This document shows, piece after piece, positions 20,852 through 33,634 of a stretch of 40,535 bases of DNA. Origin of the DNA: Porogramme epimiltina (taxonomy: Eukaryota > Basidiomycota > Agaricomycetes > Polyporales > Polyporaceae). The notes under the pieces were generated by a model, which made no database searches, was not told where the DNA came from, and was given only the letters and a program-made list of their open reading frames with translations. The position numbers and the translations under genes were made by a program. The stretch spans positions 1 to 40,535 of the forward strand of contig FTLJ01000833.1 in the NCBI GenBank assembly GCA_900155495.1. The letters are read 5' to 3'. The number at the start of each line of letters is the position of its first letter. The first letter of the stretch is position 1.

Positions 20852-21343
20852 AGTTGAGTGGCGAGGGCGAAACTAGGGATAAGCACAGAGGTGGGAGGAG
20901 AACCGTGGATCGGTGGCAAAGTGGCCGCTTAGGCGCGAAACTAGGACGCGTCAGGTCACAAACGCGTTACTATCATGTAACGGCTGTCTCTCACATGACA
21001 GGTGTGTCACGCCTGAAGCCGTCGCACAGCTTGATCAGCACGATTCGAAGAGGCATGAAGTAGTTTCGAGTTTTGTTGATGTTAATTATCCCTCATACCT
21101 CGGCTTAAATGGAGATAGTTGGGTACTACGTTATTAGATGCCCCAACAAAATCACGCCAAACAGGAACCCCACCTGCACCGTTTATAGAACGCTCGAACA
21201 ACGCGGAAAGCGCATCAGTAGACGCGGGGTGTGCACTGTGACTGCGTCCCGACTCCCAACTCTCTCCACCATATACCATCATCTAGCTTCCTCGACACCC
21301 GCGCGTCATCTTTTGAACGCCTGTAACGGCAACAACGCACGCC
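20852..21343. promoter_or_regulatory. Bidirectional promoter region of ASF1 and MPP6
   Basis: These 492 bp separate the two divergent start codons. They contain the two ACGCGT sites listed separately, both closer to ASF1. No other gene fits. A shared promoter is likely from the geometry, but co-regulation is unproven. Confidence 0.5.
20946..20967. promoter_or_regulatory. Pair of ACGCGT (MCB-like) sites upstream of ASF1
   Basis: ACGCGT is present at 20946-20951 and 20962-20967, about 95-115 bp upstream of the ASF1 start codon and 16 bp apart start to start. In other fungi MBF uses this hexamer to time DNA-replication and chromatin genes at G1/S, which would suit a histone chaperone. Function here is inferred. 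Confidence 0.5.
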
Positions 21344-22201
21344 ATGTCCGGCAAGACTCTGAGCAATGGCACGCTTAGCCTGCGGTTTATGCAGAATGCT
21401 CAGAGAGCAAAAATGCAAGCTGAGGTCGAGGCCGAGCAAGCGAAGATCAAGGACGACGCAGAATGGTCCGTGTCGCAAGAAGTACGGGATTCTTGGGGAC
21501 TTGGGTCATCATCACAATCAATGTGAGTCAGAGATCCTCATGCTTTGACAGTCTGGATGAACGGACCCCCTGCTTTTCTGGAATGACCAGATCTGAGACA
21601 GCGCATGAATCGTCTTATTTGCCCTTCATATATGCCTCTGGCGTTGCGGAAGGTTCTTCTTCTTCTACGTCTACAGAGAATACCCCCAAGCTCAAGGGAC
21701 GGCGGACATTCAATGCCAATGGCCAGGAGGTTGTGACGGAGGTGAGTGCTTCAATCTTCTAGATCTACTACACAACCGACCCGACGTTCAAAGACAAAGC
21801 CGGATGAAAAACACGAGGGCGAAGGCGCGGCCCCGGGATCCCCTGATCACGATGAGAAGCCACGATCAAAATTCGAGAAAAGACCAAAGTCGATCTCGGG
21901 ATTCAGAGGACCTATTTCTACTCGCGCGGAAGGGAAGAAAGCTCGTACGAAGACGGCACAGATGCTCGTCCATGAAGACATACCGACAAGGTCATCCTCG
22001 TTCCTGCAAGCACCCCCGGCGGCTTCTTCGATTCCACGAAATACCGGCTTCATCAAACCCGAAGGTATCGATGCTCCCATACCACCGTCGAAGAAGTCGG
22101 CCCCCGATGGGCGTAAACGAGACCGGGACCGTGAGGCAAGTGATGATGTCACCGGAGCAGAGGGCAAGAAACGGAAGAAGAAGAAAGAAGCTATGTCCTA
22201 G
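21344..22201 (+). CDS. mpp6: MPP6 (M-phase phosphoprotein 6), nuclear exosome cofactor
   Basis: Exons are 21344-21522, 21591-21741 and 21794-22201, giving 245 residues. The N-terminus MSGKTLSNGTLSLRFMQNAQ is the characteristic MPP6 opening (LS..L.LRFMQ). It is followed by an acidic helix and a tryptophan-containing segment (DDAEWSVSQEVRDSWG). AHESSYLPFIYASG and the GRRTFNANGQEV block correspond to later conserved patches. The C-terminal half is basic and disordered, with nuclear-localisation-like clusters (RKRDRDRE, KKRKKKKE). MPP6 proteins bind RNA and link the nuclear exosome to its helicase cofactor in RNA surveillance and 5.8S rRNA processing. The second junction (acceptor TTCAAAG at 21793) was chosen to restore frame. 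The protein is longer than yeast and human MPP6, mainly in the tail. Confidence 0.85.
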
Positions 22202-22950
22202 CCTCGCACATTGTAGTCAGTGTTCCGTTATTGTAGAAGGGACGGCCACTTTGTTTTTGCCAAGTTTCGCCAACAAAACTCGTGCGTGATAGCATTCCAT
22301 GTCATGACAAATTTCTATTTAACGCCATGTTAGTGCTGGAAAAACATGTCTTCCTTTCCACAATTCCATCGGTCTCCACACAGAAGACATGCCCTCAAAC
22401 CTCTCAGCGAGTGTCCATGTCGTGATCATCCTTCTGTTGGACTCCTATCGTGAACCTAGTCTCATCCCGTCAGGGTGCACCGGTACTTTTGCAACTGCGG
22501 CATTGGTCCGAGTAAGCTAACGATGTTCACATCCTCTCACACCGGATAATTCTCGCTGCCATTCGGTAGCACGAGTGTACGCGTAGGCAGCCACATTTCA
22601 ATGCTACCCATTGTTTTCCACGCACGAATGCTTCGTGGCTACCGCACGGCAACCTCAAACTACGCTACGTACGACACTTCGAGCGCGTTGGGGAAAACGC
22701 CGATCGTATGGGTGTCTACAACGCTTCCCATGTGACGATTTCGAAGCTAACGTCCACTGCTTCCAGAAGAGGTCCCTCGTTCGTATGCTCCGATCCGAGA
22801 ACGATCTTGGTCAACTGGCACCGGACCCAGTCCTACGGTCTTAAAACTAAGACCACAGCGGCTCGCGCACCCTGCACTGGACGAGTACGTACCCGGGTCA
22901 TTCGCAACCTCAGCGCTCACCAATACGTTCCGATACGCCCATTCCGATGA
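22202..22950. other. Intergenic region at the edge of the gene-bearing part
   Basis: This follows the MPP6 stop codon. Open frames at 22611-22950 on both strands are short, with no recognised domain. Base composition is still balanced here and rises sharply in GC after about 22950. Confidence 0.5.
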
Positions 22951-23831
22951 TAAATGCACTTCTCACAGCGCCAAGGGCAGTTCACCACCCGGTGTGTGAG
23001 CCGTCCCTGGCGCCGCGAGCACCAGGCGTTTTCTGTCTCCATCGCGCTCGGACCTTCGGGGTGCAAGAAGGCGTCGAAGCAAGAAGGAATTCAACCCGGC
23101 GCTACTTTTCTACACCCACCCACCAGTTTCGGCTTCTCGACACAATGCGCCTGTGACCCGTTTGGGGCGGGCCATTGAGCCACCGTGCCGCGAGGCTGAA
23201 GCGAGTCGCAGGCGGATGTGCCGCTTCGAGGAGAATCTTCCCGAGGATCGACCCGCGTCCGTCCTACGAGCGCAACGGCCTCCCTCCGCACCCTGCCAAG
23301 TTGCGCGCCGCGGGTGCGCAAAACACGCGTTTCGCTTCTCGGGCTGCATTGGGCGGCTTCTGCGCTCTCTCGCATTTTTTTCCAGGACGTCGCACACCGC
23401 CGGCTCGGGCGCACAGCGTTGAATGTTGTCGAGGCTCAGCACCCCCCGGTTCGGGCGTGCCGGCCCCGCCTTATCCCCAAAAAATTACCATCGCCCTGGA
23501 AGGGCTTCTCACAGCTCAACGCGAAGCATTCAGGGAGTCGACGGAGTCCCAGCGGCCAAAGCTCAGCTCGCGTTCCGGGCAGCGGGCCCCACTCACTCAG
23601 CACGCTGCGCACGCTGAGCCCTGGACGCGCGCGGGGCTTGGACGGTGTTCGCAGCGGGGTTAACATGGACGTTCTGCGCTCGTTCTCGCTCGCGCCGACC
23701 AGTACCAAGGGCCGGCCGCTGCACTTTCCCGAACGGTTCTGCTCGTCGGGAGCGAGGCTCAGCCTCAACCGCTCCCGCGCGGCATCGCAGCGTTTCCTGG
23801 GCCCACGCCCCCCCACCACAAGCGGCCCCGC

Positions 23832-23839
23832 GCCCACGG
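23832..23839. repeat. Left target-site duplication GCCCACGG
   Basis: The 8-mer GCCCACGG directly abuts the left terminal inverted repeat and is repeated exactly right after the right one at 24824-24831. Confidence 0.85.
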
Positions 23840-24823
23840 AGGACCCGGGTAACTCCCCTAGGGGTTTGTCGCCAAAAACCCCTCAAATCGCCCTCAAATC
23901 TTCAAATTTAAGCGCCCAAAATCTTCAAATCGCGACAAGGGTAGTCACATGTGGGGTGCAGGCGGGCGGAATAGAAGAGCCCGGGGAAGGACTCTGCCCC
24001 AGCAGGAGGGGCCACAAGCGACAGTGAGGACTCAAAATCCCGGCCTCGCACCGCTCTCTCGCCGAATGGCAGGCTCGCCTCGCGCGCCCGTCGTCTCTCA
24101 TCGTCTACCTCTCACCGTCCACAGAGGCTGCGCTGCAACTTGAACCTGCGGCCCTCCTCTTCATGAATCTACGCACCACGAATGCTCCTCTCAGGAACGG
24201 CATAATCGAGTCCAGCAGCGGCACGTACACCGCTTGACTTTGCCAACACTGAGTGGGATTCTCATGACCGCGGAGGGGGGGCAGCGTCGCGACGCCCGAT
24301 ACTCCCAGTCACGGGGAAGGTGACTGCTGAGGTGGGCGATGATACGCCTCCGCGGCGCGCAGGAGGCGGGGGTCGAGCGCGGCGGACACTATAGTGCGCT
24401 CGTATGCGCAGATCGTTCCGCGGAGCGAGCTCTTCGTCGCGTCGCCGCCGCGGGCAGAGGGGTGATGGACGCGCCAGGCAAGCGTGCCCCCGCCCACAAT
24501 TGACTCGGTGCTTGCACCGTGAGCAGAAGTTGCGATGAGCTCTGAAAACCTAGTCAAATACGTTAGTTTGTAATATAAGGTATCTCTATACAGCACTCTC
24601 AATACTTTGACCGCCGCATATGCATGAATGTCATTAAGCGCCTGGCGCGTGTCCCCCGAACCGTCCCAAATCTTCAAATAGAGGACAAGGGTCATGGGCG
24701 CTTGACGGGCGCTTAAGGCGCCCAAGGCGTTGAATCTTCAAATCGCGACAAGGCCCGTTGCCTTTTATGGTAATTTGAATCTTCAAATTTGCGACAAACC
24801 CTTGGGGGAGTTACCCGGGTCCT
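23840..24823. mobile_element. 984-bp non-autonomous DNA transposon (MITE-like, 8-bp target duplication)
   Basis: The left end 23840-23872 begins AGGACCCGGGTAACTCCCC and continues to TTTGTCGC. The right end 24791-24823 read in reverse complement matches it at 31 of 33 positions. Both ends are flanked by the identical 8-mer GCCCACGG, so this is an insertion with target duplication. Eight-base duplications are typical of hAT elements, though P-like and Merlin-like elements are also possible. Inside, the 11-mer AATCTTCAAAT occurs five times in one orientation near the two ends (23897, 23920, 24669, 24733, 24778), twice continuing CGCGACAAGG. Such subterminal repeats are typical transposase-binding arrays. 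GGGCGCTTAAGGCGCCC near 24706 is palindromic. No transposase frame is present, so it must be mobilised in trans. Confidence 0.85.
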
Positions 24824-24831
24824 GCCCACGG
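24824..24831. repeat. Right target-site duplication GCCCACGG
   Basis: Exact copy of the 8-mer at 23832-23839, immediately outside the right inverted repeat. The perfect match suggests a fairly recent insertion. Confidence 0.85.
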
Positions 24832-27800
24832 GCCACGGCATGACGTCGTCCACCGCATCCTCAGCTCCCCGACCGGGGCTAGCTCTGCGCGGCCCTGCCC
24901 TGCACCCTTTCGCGAGGCTCGGGCGATCTGCCGGGCGCGAAACCTGCGCCAGCGTGCGGGGCTCGAGCTCTCGAGCTTGAGCCTGAGCCTGAGTTTGTGG
25001 ACCGGTGGTGGCTGGAGCGGTGCGCTTGGTCAGTGATGGAAGAGGCCCGCCACCGTGCCCTGGCCGTCCCGGTCGGGAACGACGCCAGCCGCGGCCGCCC
25101 CGGGCACCCTGAAGCACCCCGCACGTCGCTCCGCTAGATGCGGCCTCACGTGGACGCCCGCCGCGCCCCTCAAGAACAGATCTGCGTCCATCGCGGACCG
25201 GCGTATCTCGATGGTCGCACGGTCAAAGGGGGGGGGGACTCGCACCTTTTGTTTTATTACTGTGCACACACGACCGGCAGGGCGAACCTTGTAATTATGC
25301 GCCCTGCGCCGTGCAGGACGTCGCGGAGCTCGATCTGGGGGGGCGTCGTGGAAGCCCCTCGGCTTCCGGCTCAGGCCTCTTACCCGCACGGCGTCGTCGC
25401 CCAGGGGATCAAAGGGTGGGGCAGATTCGGGCGAGATGCACGAGCGTGCGCGCGGTTCCCTCGACGCCGGCCGGCGGCGCGGCGTACGCGTCGTCGCCCC
25501 GCCCGCGCGTGAGTGCTGGTCTCGGCGCGGGCCCTAATTTTGCCAGGGCACCTTCGCACAGGGCGTGCTATCCGCACCCGCGCCAGGCGGGCAGTTCTCA
25601 GCGCGCGAAGTGGGTGGGCGAGGGCGGAAAAGTAGGTTCTGTCAACTTGGGGGGGCCACGCCGGCGGCAGCGTTTGCTGAAACACGATCGCGCTTCGGGG
25701 TGCCGCGCGCGGTGGTGGGGCCTGAGTGTGCCAGTAACGCGCTCCGAGCGGGCTCCGAGACACGCGGCGTGCGCCAGAGCGCAGGGCGAAATGGCGTACG
25801 TTCCAGCGTAACTTCTGAGGTCGGCAGTGGGCTAGTCCCCATCTGGAATAACCACCAGTGATCGTCGCTTCGCACTCAGCATCTCCGAACCTCAGGCTAT
25901 AATATGACCCGTGTGCGAACAAACCGAGGAACTTCGAACTAGTTTATAAATTGTATGAGAGGGAACGTAGCCTGTCTGGGCGGGGTCGGGTTAATTGTGG
26001 TATGTTGATGGGACAGTTTAAGGCCGGTGATGTATTTGCGGTAATTGACCTTCCAAGCCGCGCCCGCCTCGAGCACCTGAGCACCCTGTAACGCACGCTC
26101 AACCTCGTTTCTTCTCCAGAACGCACCCTTTCAGCAGCCCGCTGAGCAAGCATTCATGGGATGTGATCTTTGTAATCCCAGTGCTGATTATAATATTAAC
26201 CCCCGGGCCGTGCGCTCCTTCTCGCGCCGTCCAACCGTCCAAATTCGGCGACCGTTCGGTCGTCTTCCTAGTTAGCACCAATCAGCACATTCTGAGACAC
26301 AGGCTCACCGAGGAATGGTAGAGGGAATTGCCGCGCCTTTCCGCGCTCGAAGGCGGAGTCGGGTAGAAACCACCAGCGGAACTTGAAACGGTGTCACATC
26401 GCGAGCGGCCAGGCCTGGAACGTGTCGTCCCCCCAGCGGTGTTACCGGCGAGGCGTGGCCGGAGAAGGCGCGGCGGTGGGCCGCCCTGCCCCTTCTGCGC
26501 GCACCGCCGCACCACAGCACACCGTCCGCGCGCACCGTGCGTAGCGGCGGAGGGTGCGCTCGCGCCCCAACCCGCCCGAGGACGTCCGGGGTCAGGATCG
26601 AGCTGCGCGAGCGGGCTCGGTGCCTTATATGCGGTGCGCCATCCTCCATGTCGACGCTACTGAGCAGCGGGCACAGGGAAGAAGAGCGCGCCGGCGGCAG
26701 CTGACCCGTGCTCCTACCATCCACCCTCCGCTCTTACGGCACGCCGCCGCCGCGGCGACACCGAGCATCCTGGATCGAGTCGCGGGCTGCCCTGTCAGTG
26801 GCGGAGTGGCCGGCCAGCCACAGGGCCCACTCTCTCCGCACGCTAAAAGAGAACATATGGACGGCCGCGGGCGGGCGCCTGCGCTCCCAAGGACGTGCCC
26901 CGAGTCCGACAAATTCGAAGCTTGCGGCGGACAGCCATCATCGACATGGATCACCGCGCGAGCGCACGCTAACCCCGCGGAGCCCCGCCGCGCGCCCGAC
27001 CCTCTCCCTCTGTTCCCGCCCCTGTCGCCCCCCATCCCCCTCCGTGCACCCCCATTCCGCGTCGCTGCGCACGTACCTAACCAGCGCCGCAGAACGCTTC
27101 CCTGCTCTGCGGCGGCGGGTTAGAAGCCCGAAGCCCGAGGCGGGGGGCCAACGCGAAGACGAAGCCCGCAGACGAAGCCGCAGACGAAGCACCGCGCGAG
27201 CGCCGCCCGGCTGCGACCAGCGACCTGCGAAGCCCGAAGGCGCACCCGCGCGCGCGCCCTTGTCCGGCGGTCGGAGCACCGTCGCTGCAGCTGGCAGCCT
27301 TCTCGCCCTCCCGCTGCCCGCGCCTGCGCCCGCGCGAGGGCCGCGGGTCACCCCTGGCAAGCCCCGGGCGACGTCGTCCTTCTAGCGAGGGCCCGTGCCG
27401 TCACCGACGGCCGCCCCCCGTCGCCCCCGCCTTCTCCCGCACGCTTCTCCTGCCCGTCCTGCCTGTCCAGTCGTCCGGATGCCCGACACCTCCGAGTGCA
27501 GGAACGCCCTCGTGCGGCTTCGCGCTTCCATCGGTGGCGCGCCGCTAGCGTCGAGCCGCGGCCTCGTCTGCCTGCCAGCACGAGCAAAAGAGCCCGAGCC
27601 GCGTTCTTGCGGCAAGAACGCGTAGTTTGCGCAGGGCTGGAGAGAACCGACGCGGGCGGGCACAGCGTGCGCACTCCGAGACGCGCGGGCCCGCGCGGGA
27701 CGGCGAGGGACAACGGCCGCAGGCACGCGGTGGCACGACGCGCGGAGAGAAGCCGCACTCGGCTCGCGCGCACCGACGCGCCGCGGACAGCCAGCCACGA

Positions 27801-27947
27801 CGTCCGTGAAGCTCGTGAGGCGCGGCGCGGCGCGGTGGTGCGGCGCGGAGCAGCAGCGTGTGCGGGGATAGCGCGCCGGGCGCGGACGCCGCGGCGGCCC
27901 TGTGCGCCCTGCGCCCTGTGCCCTCCGGACCCGCGGCGCCGCACAAC

Positions 27948-27965
27948 TTTGTCTTTGTCTTTGTC
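27948..27965. repeat. (TTTGTC)3 tandem repeat
   Basis: Three exact hexamer copies, an A/T-richer spot inside very GC-rich sequence. A related (GTTCGC)n-type run lies near 28880-28905. Confidence 0.7.
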
Positions 27966-30900
27966 TCGCGGGCCAGGGGCCAGGGCGGCGGGACGGGCGC
28001 GCGGTGTGCCGTGGTGCGTCGCGCAAGGTGCGTGGAGAGTGGCTGGCGCCATCACGGCTCGCGCGCTGCGGTCCGGGGAGGGAGGAAGGCTGATGGATCA
28101 TGGGCAGGGCGCACACTTCTGGCCTGGGCGGAGTCGCAAGGGAGGGGGCTTCGGAGGGTGATGGGCGTACGGCACCGTGCGTGGTTCTTGGGGCCGCGCT
28201 GCGCGGGGGTGCGTTCCGTGGCCGAGGGGGCGGGCGGGCGCGCAAGGAGCGCGGGACGGGGCCGTCGGCACCTCGGCACAGGCGGGACAGCTGCAGCTGG
28301 CCAGCGAGGAGGGTGGAGGGCCGACGGGCTCGCGGGGAGTACGTAGTGTACTGCGAGCGAGTGATTGGTGGTTTGTCTCGACGCGGGGCCCGGCCCGAGC
28401 GGTGCGAAGAGGCCACGCAACGCGGCCGCGGCGTGTAGCAGGCACAGTGCACTTAGTGGCTGCTGCTGCACGCTAGGGGCACTGCGCCTGCGCCTGTGAG
28501 CGAAAGAGATTCCGCGACGCAGCGCGGATCTGTACGCGAGCGCGGACGCGGGGCGGCGGATGCCGTTTGTATTGGCCCGTGTCCGTACCGTATCGCGGGC
28601 GGCTAGAATGTGAGGTATCCATTCAGTCAGCGAGAGGTGGGGGAGGGCCAGACAGGACGTATCGCAGACACGTACTAGACGCGGGCAGGCGCGTCTGCAG
28701 GCCTCGGGGACGACGACGCCCAGCCGCAACAGATTCCGCCGCGCCTGCGTCTCCGTCAGCCTTCCGAGGCCTACGCGCGCGGGTAGGAGGGGAGAGGTGG
28801 GGAGCGGGGCAAACCTTCGTTGACCAGTGCGATATGACGAAGCCCCGCCCACCCACCAACCCTCGCGCGTCGATCGTCGCGTTCGCGTTCGTTTTTCGCG
28901 TTCGCGCCCGCGCCCGCGTGCGGGGCCCAGGCTGCCTCCGACGCGCCCGCGTGCAGATCGCGCCCGGGAAGCCTCGCGAGCCCTTGCGGAGCCTCGCTCG
29001 GGCCTCGCGGGGCGCGCGCACCACCAGCCCGGGGCTCATCGCTCCCGCGCGGCCTGCGCGTCGAACGTCGACCGTCGTCGGTCGGACGAAGCGGGGCGGC
29101 GGGAAGCGAACAGCAGCGGCAGCGCGGTCATCTCCGCGCGCGCATGATACCGGATGCGGGGGGCGCGAGCGCGAGCGCGCGCCCGCGGTCCGCAGAAGGC
29201 AGCCCGAGCCCGCGCGAAGGGGCGGACGCGGGGAAGGGGGTGTACGTCATGCGCGCCACGCCGGTGCCCTGGGAGGAGGAGGATGGACGCTCGCGCGCGC
29301 GAGAGGGGGGGGAGGGGAGGTGGAGTGCCTGTGCCCTGGGTGGGGCGAGGTGGGGTGCGCGTGCCGTCCGCTCGCTCGGAGGTACAGCAGCGGCGGGCGC
29401 TGAGATGCGCTGTGAAGAGGTACGAGCGTGAGTGCGCGAAGGGCCCTCGCGCCCGCTAGCGAGGGGAGAGGGCGGGGGAAGAGAGAGAGAAGGCGTCGGC
29501 ATCTCGCGGGGCGTCTGGGGGGTGGACGGGACATACCTGGCTAGCGGGGGAAAGGACTGCAGCCGGCGGAGCCTGGCGGACGCGCGCCCCAATGCGCGTC
29601 GGAGCGGCGACCATGTGTCGGGCAGGACCTGCTCGATCGGACGCGCGGTCGCGGTCGCGCTGACGGCTCGCTCGTCCGTGTGTCAATGTCGCCAGGCGGG
29701 CCTGACTGACTGTCGTCCAGCGTATGTCGGAGATTTGATTCTGAAACTGGTGCGCGGGGTGCGCGGGTGGGTGGGTGCAGCGGCCCTCTCCCAGGCGTGC
29801 AGGGCCGCGCTGCCAGCGGTTCGACATCTCCTGTCAGCGGCAGGATTGTTGATCACCGGACGGTGCGCACCCGAGGTGGAACACACCGCGAAGCGGCCTG
29901 CGGCCTGTCGCGCGCGGTCGTCACTCGCGCTCCTTTTTTCAAACCCCGCGGAAATTTGGGTGAGAAGAAACGAACGTCGCCCGCGAGGGCGCCCTGGAGT
30001 CGGCCGCACAGGAGTGAGACACAGAGTGCTGGTGGGGTAGCAACGGGTCTCACCGCGCCATCTGGGCTGGGATATGCTCTGGAATAGGGAGGGGCTTGTG
30101 ACGTGCGGGCTGCGCGGGTTGACAACTTATCTGTCCCCACGGCGCAGACGTCGTCCTCGGGTCGAGCTATCTTGCATCGCACCTTGTGATTCATTAAGGC
30201 GAGGGTTTGTGCACCACTATCGGCGAGATGCTCCGCAGCCATGCGCCGCTCGCGAGCTTGGTGAGCGCAAGGGGACACGAGGCGTGATGGAGGAGGGCGT
30301 TTGGAGGAGGAGCTCTCGGGGGCGGCCACTGGCGTTCGAGGCGATTGGCCCGGGAATGGCTTGGGTCGGGCTGCGATCCGTAGAATTGGGAGATACGGTT
30401 CGAAACCGGCGTAGGCTGCTCGCTCGCGGCGTATTGGGTTCGATAGATAGAGGCCCTGCCGCGGCCGCTTCCTGTGACGGTGCGAGCGGGATCGGAGCGA
30501 GGTGTTTTCCTTCTTTCGTTACGGTTCAGAGCGTGCAAGCCCGCGGGGCTGGTATCGCCGGGCGAGGGCCTCCGATCCGGATATTTGGCCCATGTGGAGT
30601 GCATGTCTGGTCGGACGGAGATGACCAGCGCGTCAGATGATGGACAGCGCTCGTTTGATTTCGCTTGCGCGAAGACAAAGGGATATGTCATAAAGACACG
30701 ACACACACCTGAGCACAAGCGCGAGGGGCGAGAAAACCGCGAGGTGCAAGTCGAATGAGGTGAGTCGGAGGTGGCAAGTAGGATTGATCAGCCAGGGCAA
30801 GCGTCACGGCCCAGTGTACAGCCTCGACCAGGGGCGGGTGGGAAGCGCCGAGGCCCGATCGCGATCGATGTGGCTGGAGAGGTGATCGGACGGACCGAGT

Positions 30901-32167
30901 CGACATCTATTTTGGATGATGGCGGGATCGAGTCCTCCGAGGGGCGTTCTTTCAACACGCAAAGCACACTTCGATGGTCTGGTCCGCCGCCCGGGATAGC
31001 GTTGCAGGCACCGCGCCGCGTACAGCCTTGACAGCGAACAGATAAACGTACGTCAACCGAATTCTATTGCGGTCGCTCTAGAGCGCGTCGCCGCGCAGAT
31101 AACTGGTGCACAGTCGTACTCGACACCCCGAATATGACGTCACAAACTCTCCTCTACCTTGTCCCGCCGCGGTGCCCTTCGCGCGGGGGCGAGACGCATC
31201 ACATATAACCTGCGTGTGAGAGCGCACCACACGGCCCTGGCCCACATTCTCAAGCGCCCCGCGCCCCCGTCCCTCGACGCAGGGGCCCGGGAGCCCCGCT
31301 TGGCCTAATCGCGCGCCCTCTCCCGTCGAGGCACCACTGCTACAGGCTGATCGTGCGCGCGGCGCCCCTCGAAGCTTCCCCGGGGTGATCGCCACGCCAC
31401 CTGCAGCGCGTGCAGGCCGCGTACCGAGCACCGACCCATATACTCATACACACGTACAGAACCCCCCACGCCAGCGCGCCGAGCGACCAGCGACGCGCGC
31501 CCCGCGCCGTGGCGTCGGCGGAACGCCCCCCGCGTACATGTACTGTACACCGTCCGAGCGCAGAGCGTTCTGGCGTCCGAAGCCGACGTCCGCGCGACAC
31601 CGAAGCCAGCCCCGTACGACACCCTGCCGTCCCCGCGCCGCGCGCCGTGCGCGGATCCAATATGGCCCGTATCGGCACCAGCACGGGCTGGAGCCGAGCT
31701 GGGGCGTCGACGCGGACGCGGACGCTCCGGGTCGGGGACGTCGACGGCCCTCGGAGGGGCTTGTTAGCTACTCGCTTACTCGTGACGGACGCCTGCCGGC
31801 GGCTGCCACCGCCTCCCGCTCGACGCTTGGGTTGTGTGACGGCCCATACATGGACAATACGCCGAGCGTGCCGGCGCCGTCGCGTGCCCTGCTCGAACAC
31901 TACGTCACCCGCTGCCGCCGCCCGCGGATGCGTTCCCCGGCGACGGGCGGGTGGCGGGCGGCGTGTGGCCGGGCGGGGGCGCACGAACGTTCGCCCGCGC
32001 ACGCAGAGTAATGCAGCGGCGACGCCCCGCCTCCGAGTCGCCCGACGTCGAACTGTGCGTGCGCGGTTGTGGTTAGCCACACCACCTGCGGCGGTGCACC
32101 GTCGCGGCCCTTCTCAGCGAGCACACCATTAATTATGCCGCCGCGTGCCATGTGCGTTGTACCGCAT

Positions 32168-32191
32168 GCTGTGTGCTGTGTGCTGTGTGCT
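32168..32191. repeat. (GCTGTGT)3 tandem repeat
   Basis: Three exact 7-bp units followed by a partial GCT. Confidence 0.7.
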
Positions 32192-33010
32192 CCCGTGAGG
32201 CAGCTGGGACGCCCCGGCGACCAAACGCGCCGCGTGCCTCGGCGTTCGCACGCGGCGCACGAGCAGCTCTAGAGTCTAGATCCCATTCTTCGTCAGTGAT
32301 TTTTGCGTGTGGTTCAGGACGCAAGAAGAATGGTGCACCAATTTGTTGATCTGCTTCGAGAGCCCCACGCCCGCCTCGGCACGTCAGGGCGCGCGGCGCA
32401 CGCCGCTCCCGCGGCCACAGGACGAGCGTGAACGCCGCGCGCGGCGCCTGCCCTCCCTCAGGCCTCCATCGCGCCCGCACGCGCCGCACTCTCAGCGACG
32501 AGGCGGGCGCAGTGAAGGGGGCCGCTTCTCGCGGGACGCAGCGGCCGCACAAAGCGCGCCCGCCCGGACAGGAGCCTCGGACGGTTCGCGGGCTGTGCGT
32601 GCGTGAGCGTGTGCGCACGCATAGTAGCCGTGCCCGCACGCGGCCGGGGTGCGCCTGCCCTGAAGCGCAGACGTGGACGTGCGAGCCCGAGGGCCCTCCT
32701 AGTGGCAGGACGTGCCAGGGGAGGCGCGCGCGGGGAAGGAGAAGGAAAAGGAAGGGAGGGAGGCAGGGACGCGCGGACGTCATCCATCTAGCCCGTCGTC
32801 GGGGGGGCTTCGGGCTGCCTTCTAGCCGCGTCGGCCGTCTGGGGTGCGCACCGGCACGTCCGCGCTGGAATAGCGACGACAAGGAGACCCTGGGGCCCCG
32901 ACATGCCCATACCCATGTCCATGCCAGGGCTCACCTCGCAGACGCTCGGTCTTCTGTGGACACCGTGTTACGCCCCCGCCTGCCACGCCCGTCGCGCGTC
33001 CCTCGCAGAC

Positions 33011-33030
33011 GCAGCAGCAGCAGCAGCAGC
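33011..33030. repeat. (GCA)n trinucleotide repeat
   Basis: Six and a half GCA units in a row. A (GCC)n run lies 260 bp away near 33289-33308. Confidence 0.75.
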
Positions 33031-33593
33031 GGGGGGTCCGCGGGGCTCCGCATCCGCGCACCGCCGAACGTGCAGGGTCGACGAAGCCCCCCTCCCCCCT
33101 TGCGTCCAGCGGGCGGCGGCGCACTCGGGTGCCTGCGCCCGCCGCCGCACCTCGCGTGCGCGCGCGAAAACGGCTGGCGAGCTGCCGCACTCGTCCGCCG
33201 TCGCCCACCGCAACACGGACGCACCGCGCGGTGCGCGACACACACGACGCTCGCTGGAGGCGATCGGATCGGTTATCTCGCCCCCCCGCTGCCGCCGCCG
33301 CCGCCGCCACACACCGCGCACCGCACACCGCACACGGAAACGGGCGGTGGCGCGCCCCGGAGGACGGCGCAGGGGGGGAAGGGGGAAGGGGGGGCGTCGA
33401 CGCAAACCACACACAAACGGAGCCTCCTGCACGCGGGCGCGGGCGCCTCCGGCGTCCTAACTGCCACCACCCGTGCCCGCGCGCGAGAGCCCTGCTGCGC
33501 TGCTAGCGAACATTGAACGGAGCTTCGTGGATAAAGGGGCGCCCGGCACGCGCGAGCGCCCCCTTGTCCACGCCCACGTCTTTGCCTTTGTTC

Positions 33594-33634
33594 AATCATC
33601 ATCATCAGCATCGTCGTCGTCATCATCGTCATCT
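33594..33634. repeat. ATC/GTC trinucleotide repeat tract
   Basis: An imperfect run of ATC, AGC and GTC triplets (AATCATCATCATCAGCATCG and onward). Confidence 0.7.

Noticed and set aside
23218..24027. 269-codon plus-strand open frame crossing the transposon boundary
   Set aside because: It runs across the target duplication and the left inverted repeat, so it cannot be an old coding unit. Composition is low-complexity.
30350..30420. tRNA-like box A (TGGCTTGGGTCGG) and box B (GGTTCGAAACC)
   Set aside because: The box B string matches, but the T-stem pairs only three bases, no acceptor stem forms and the spacing is too short.
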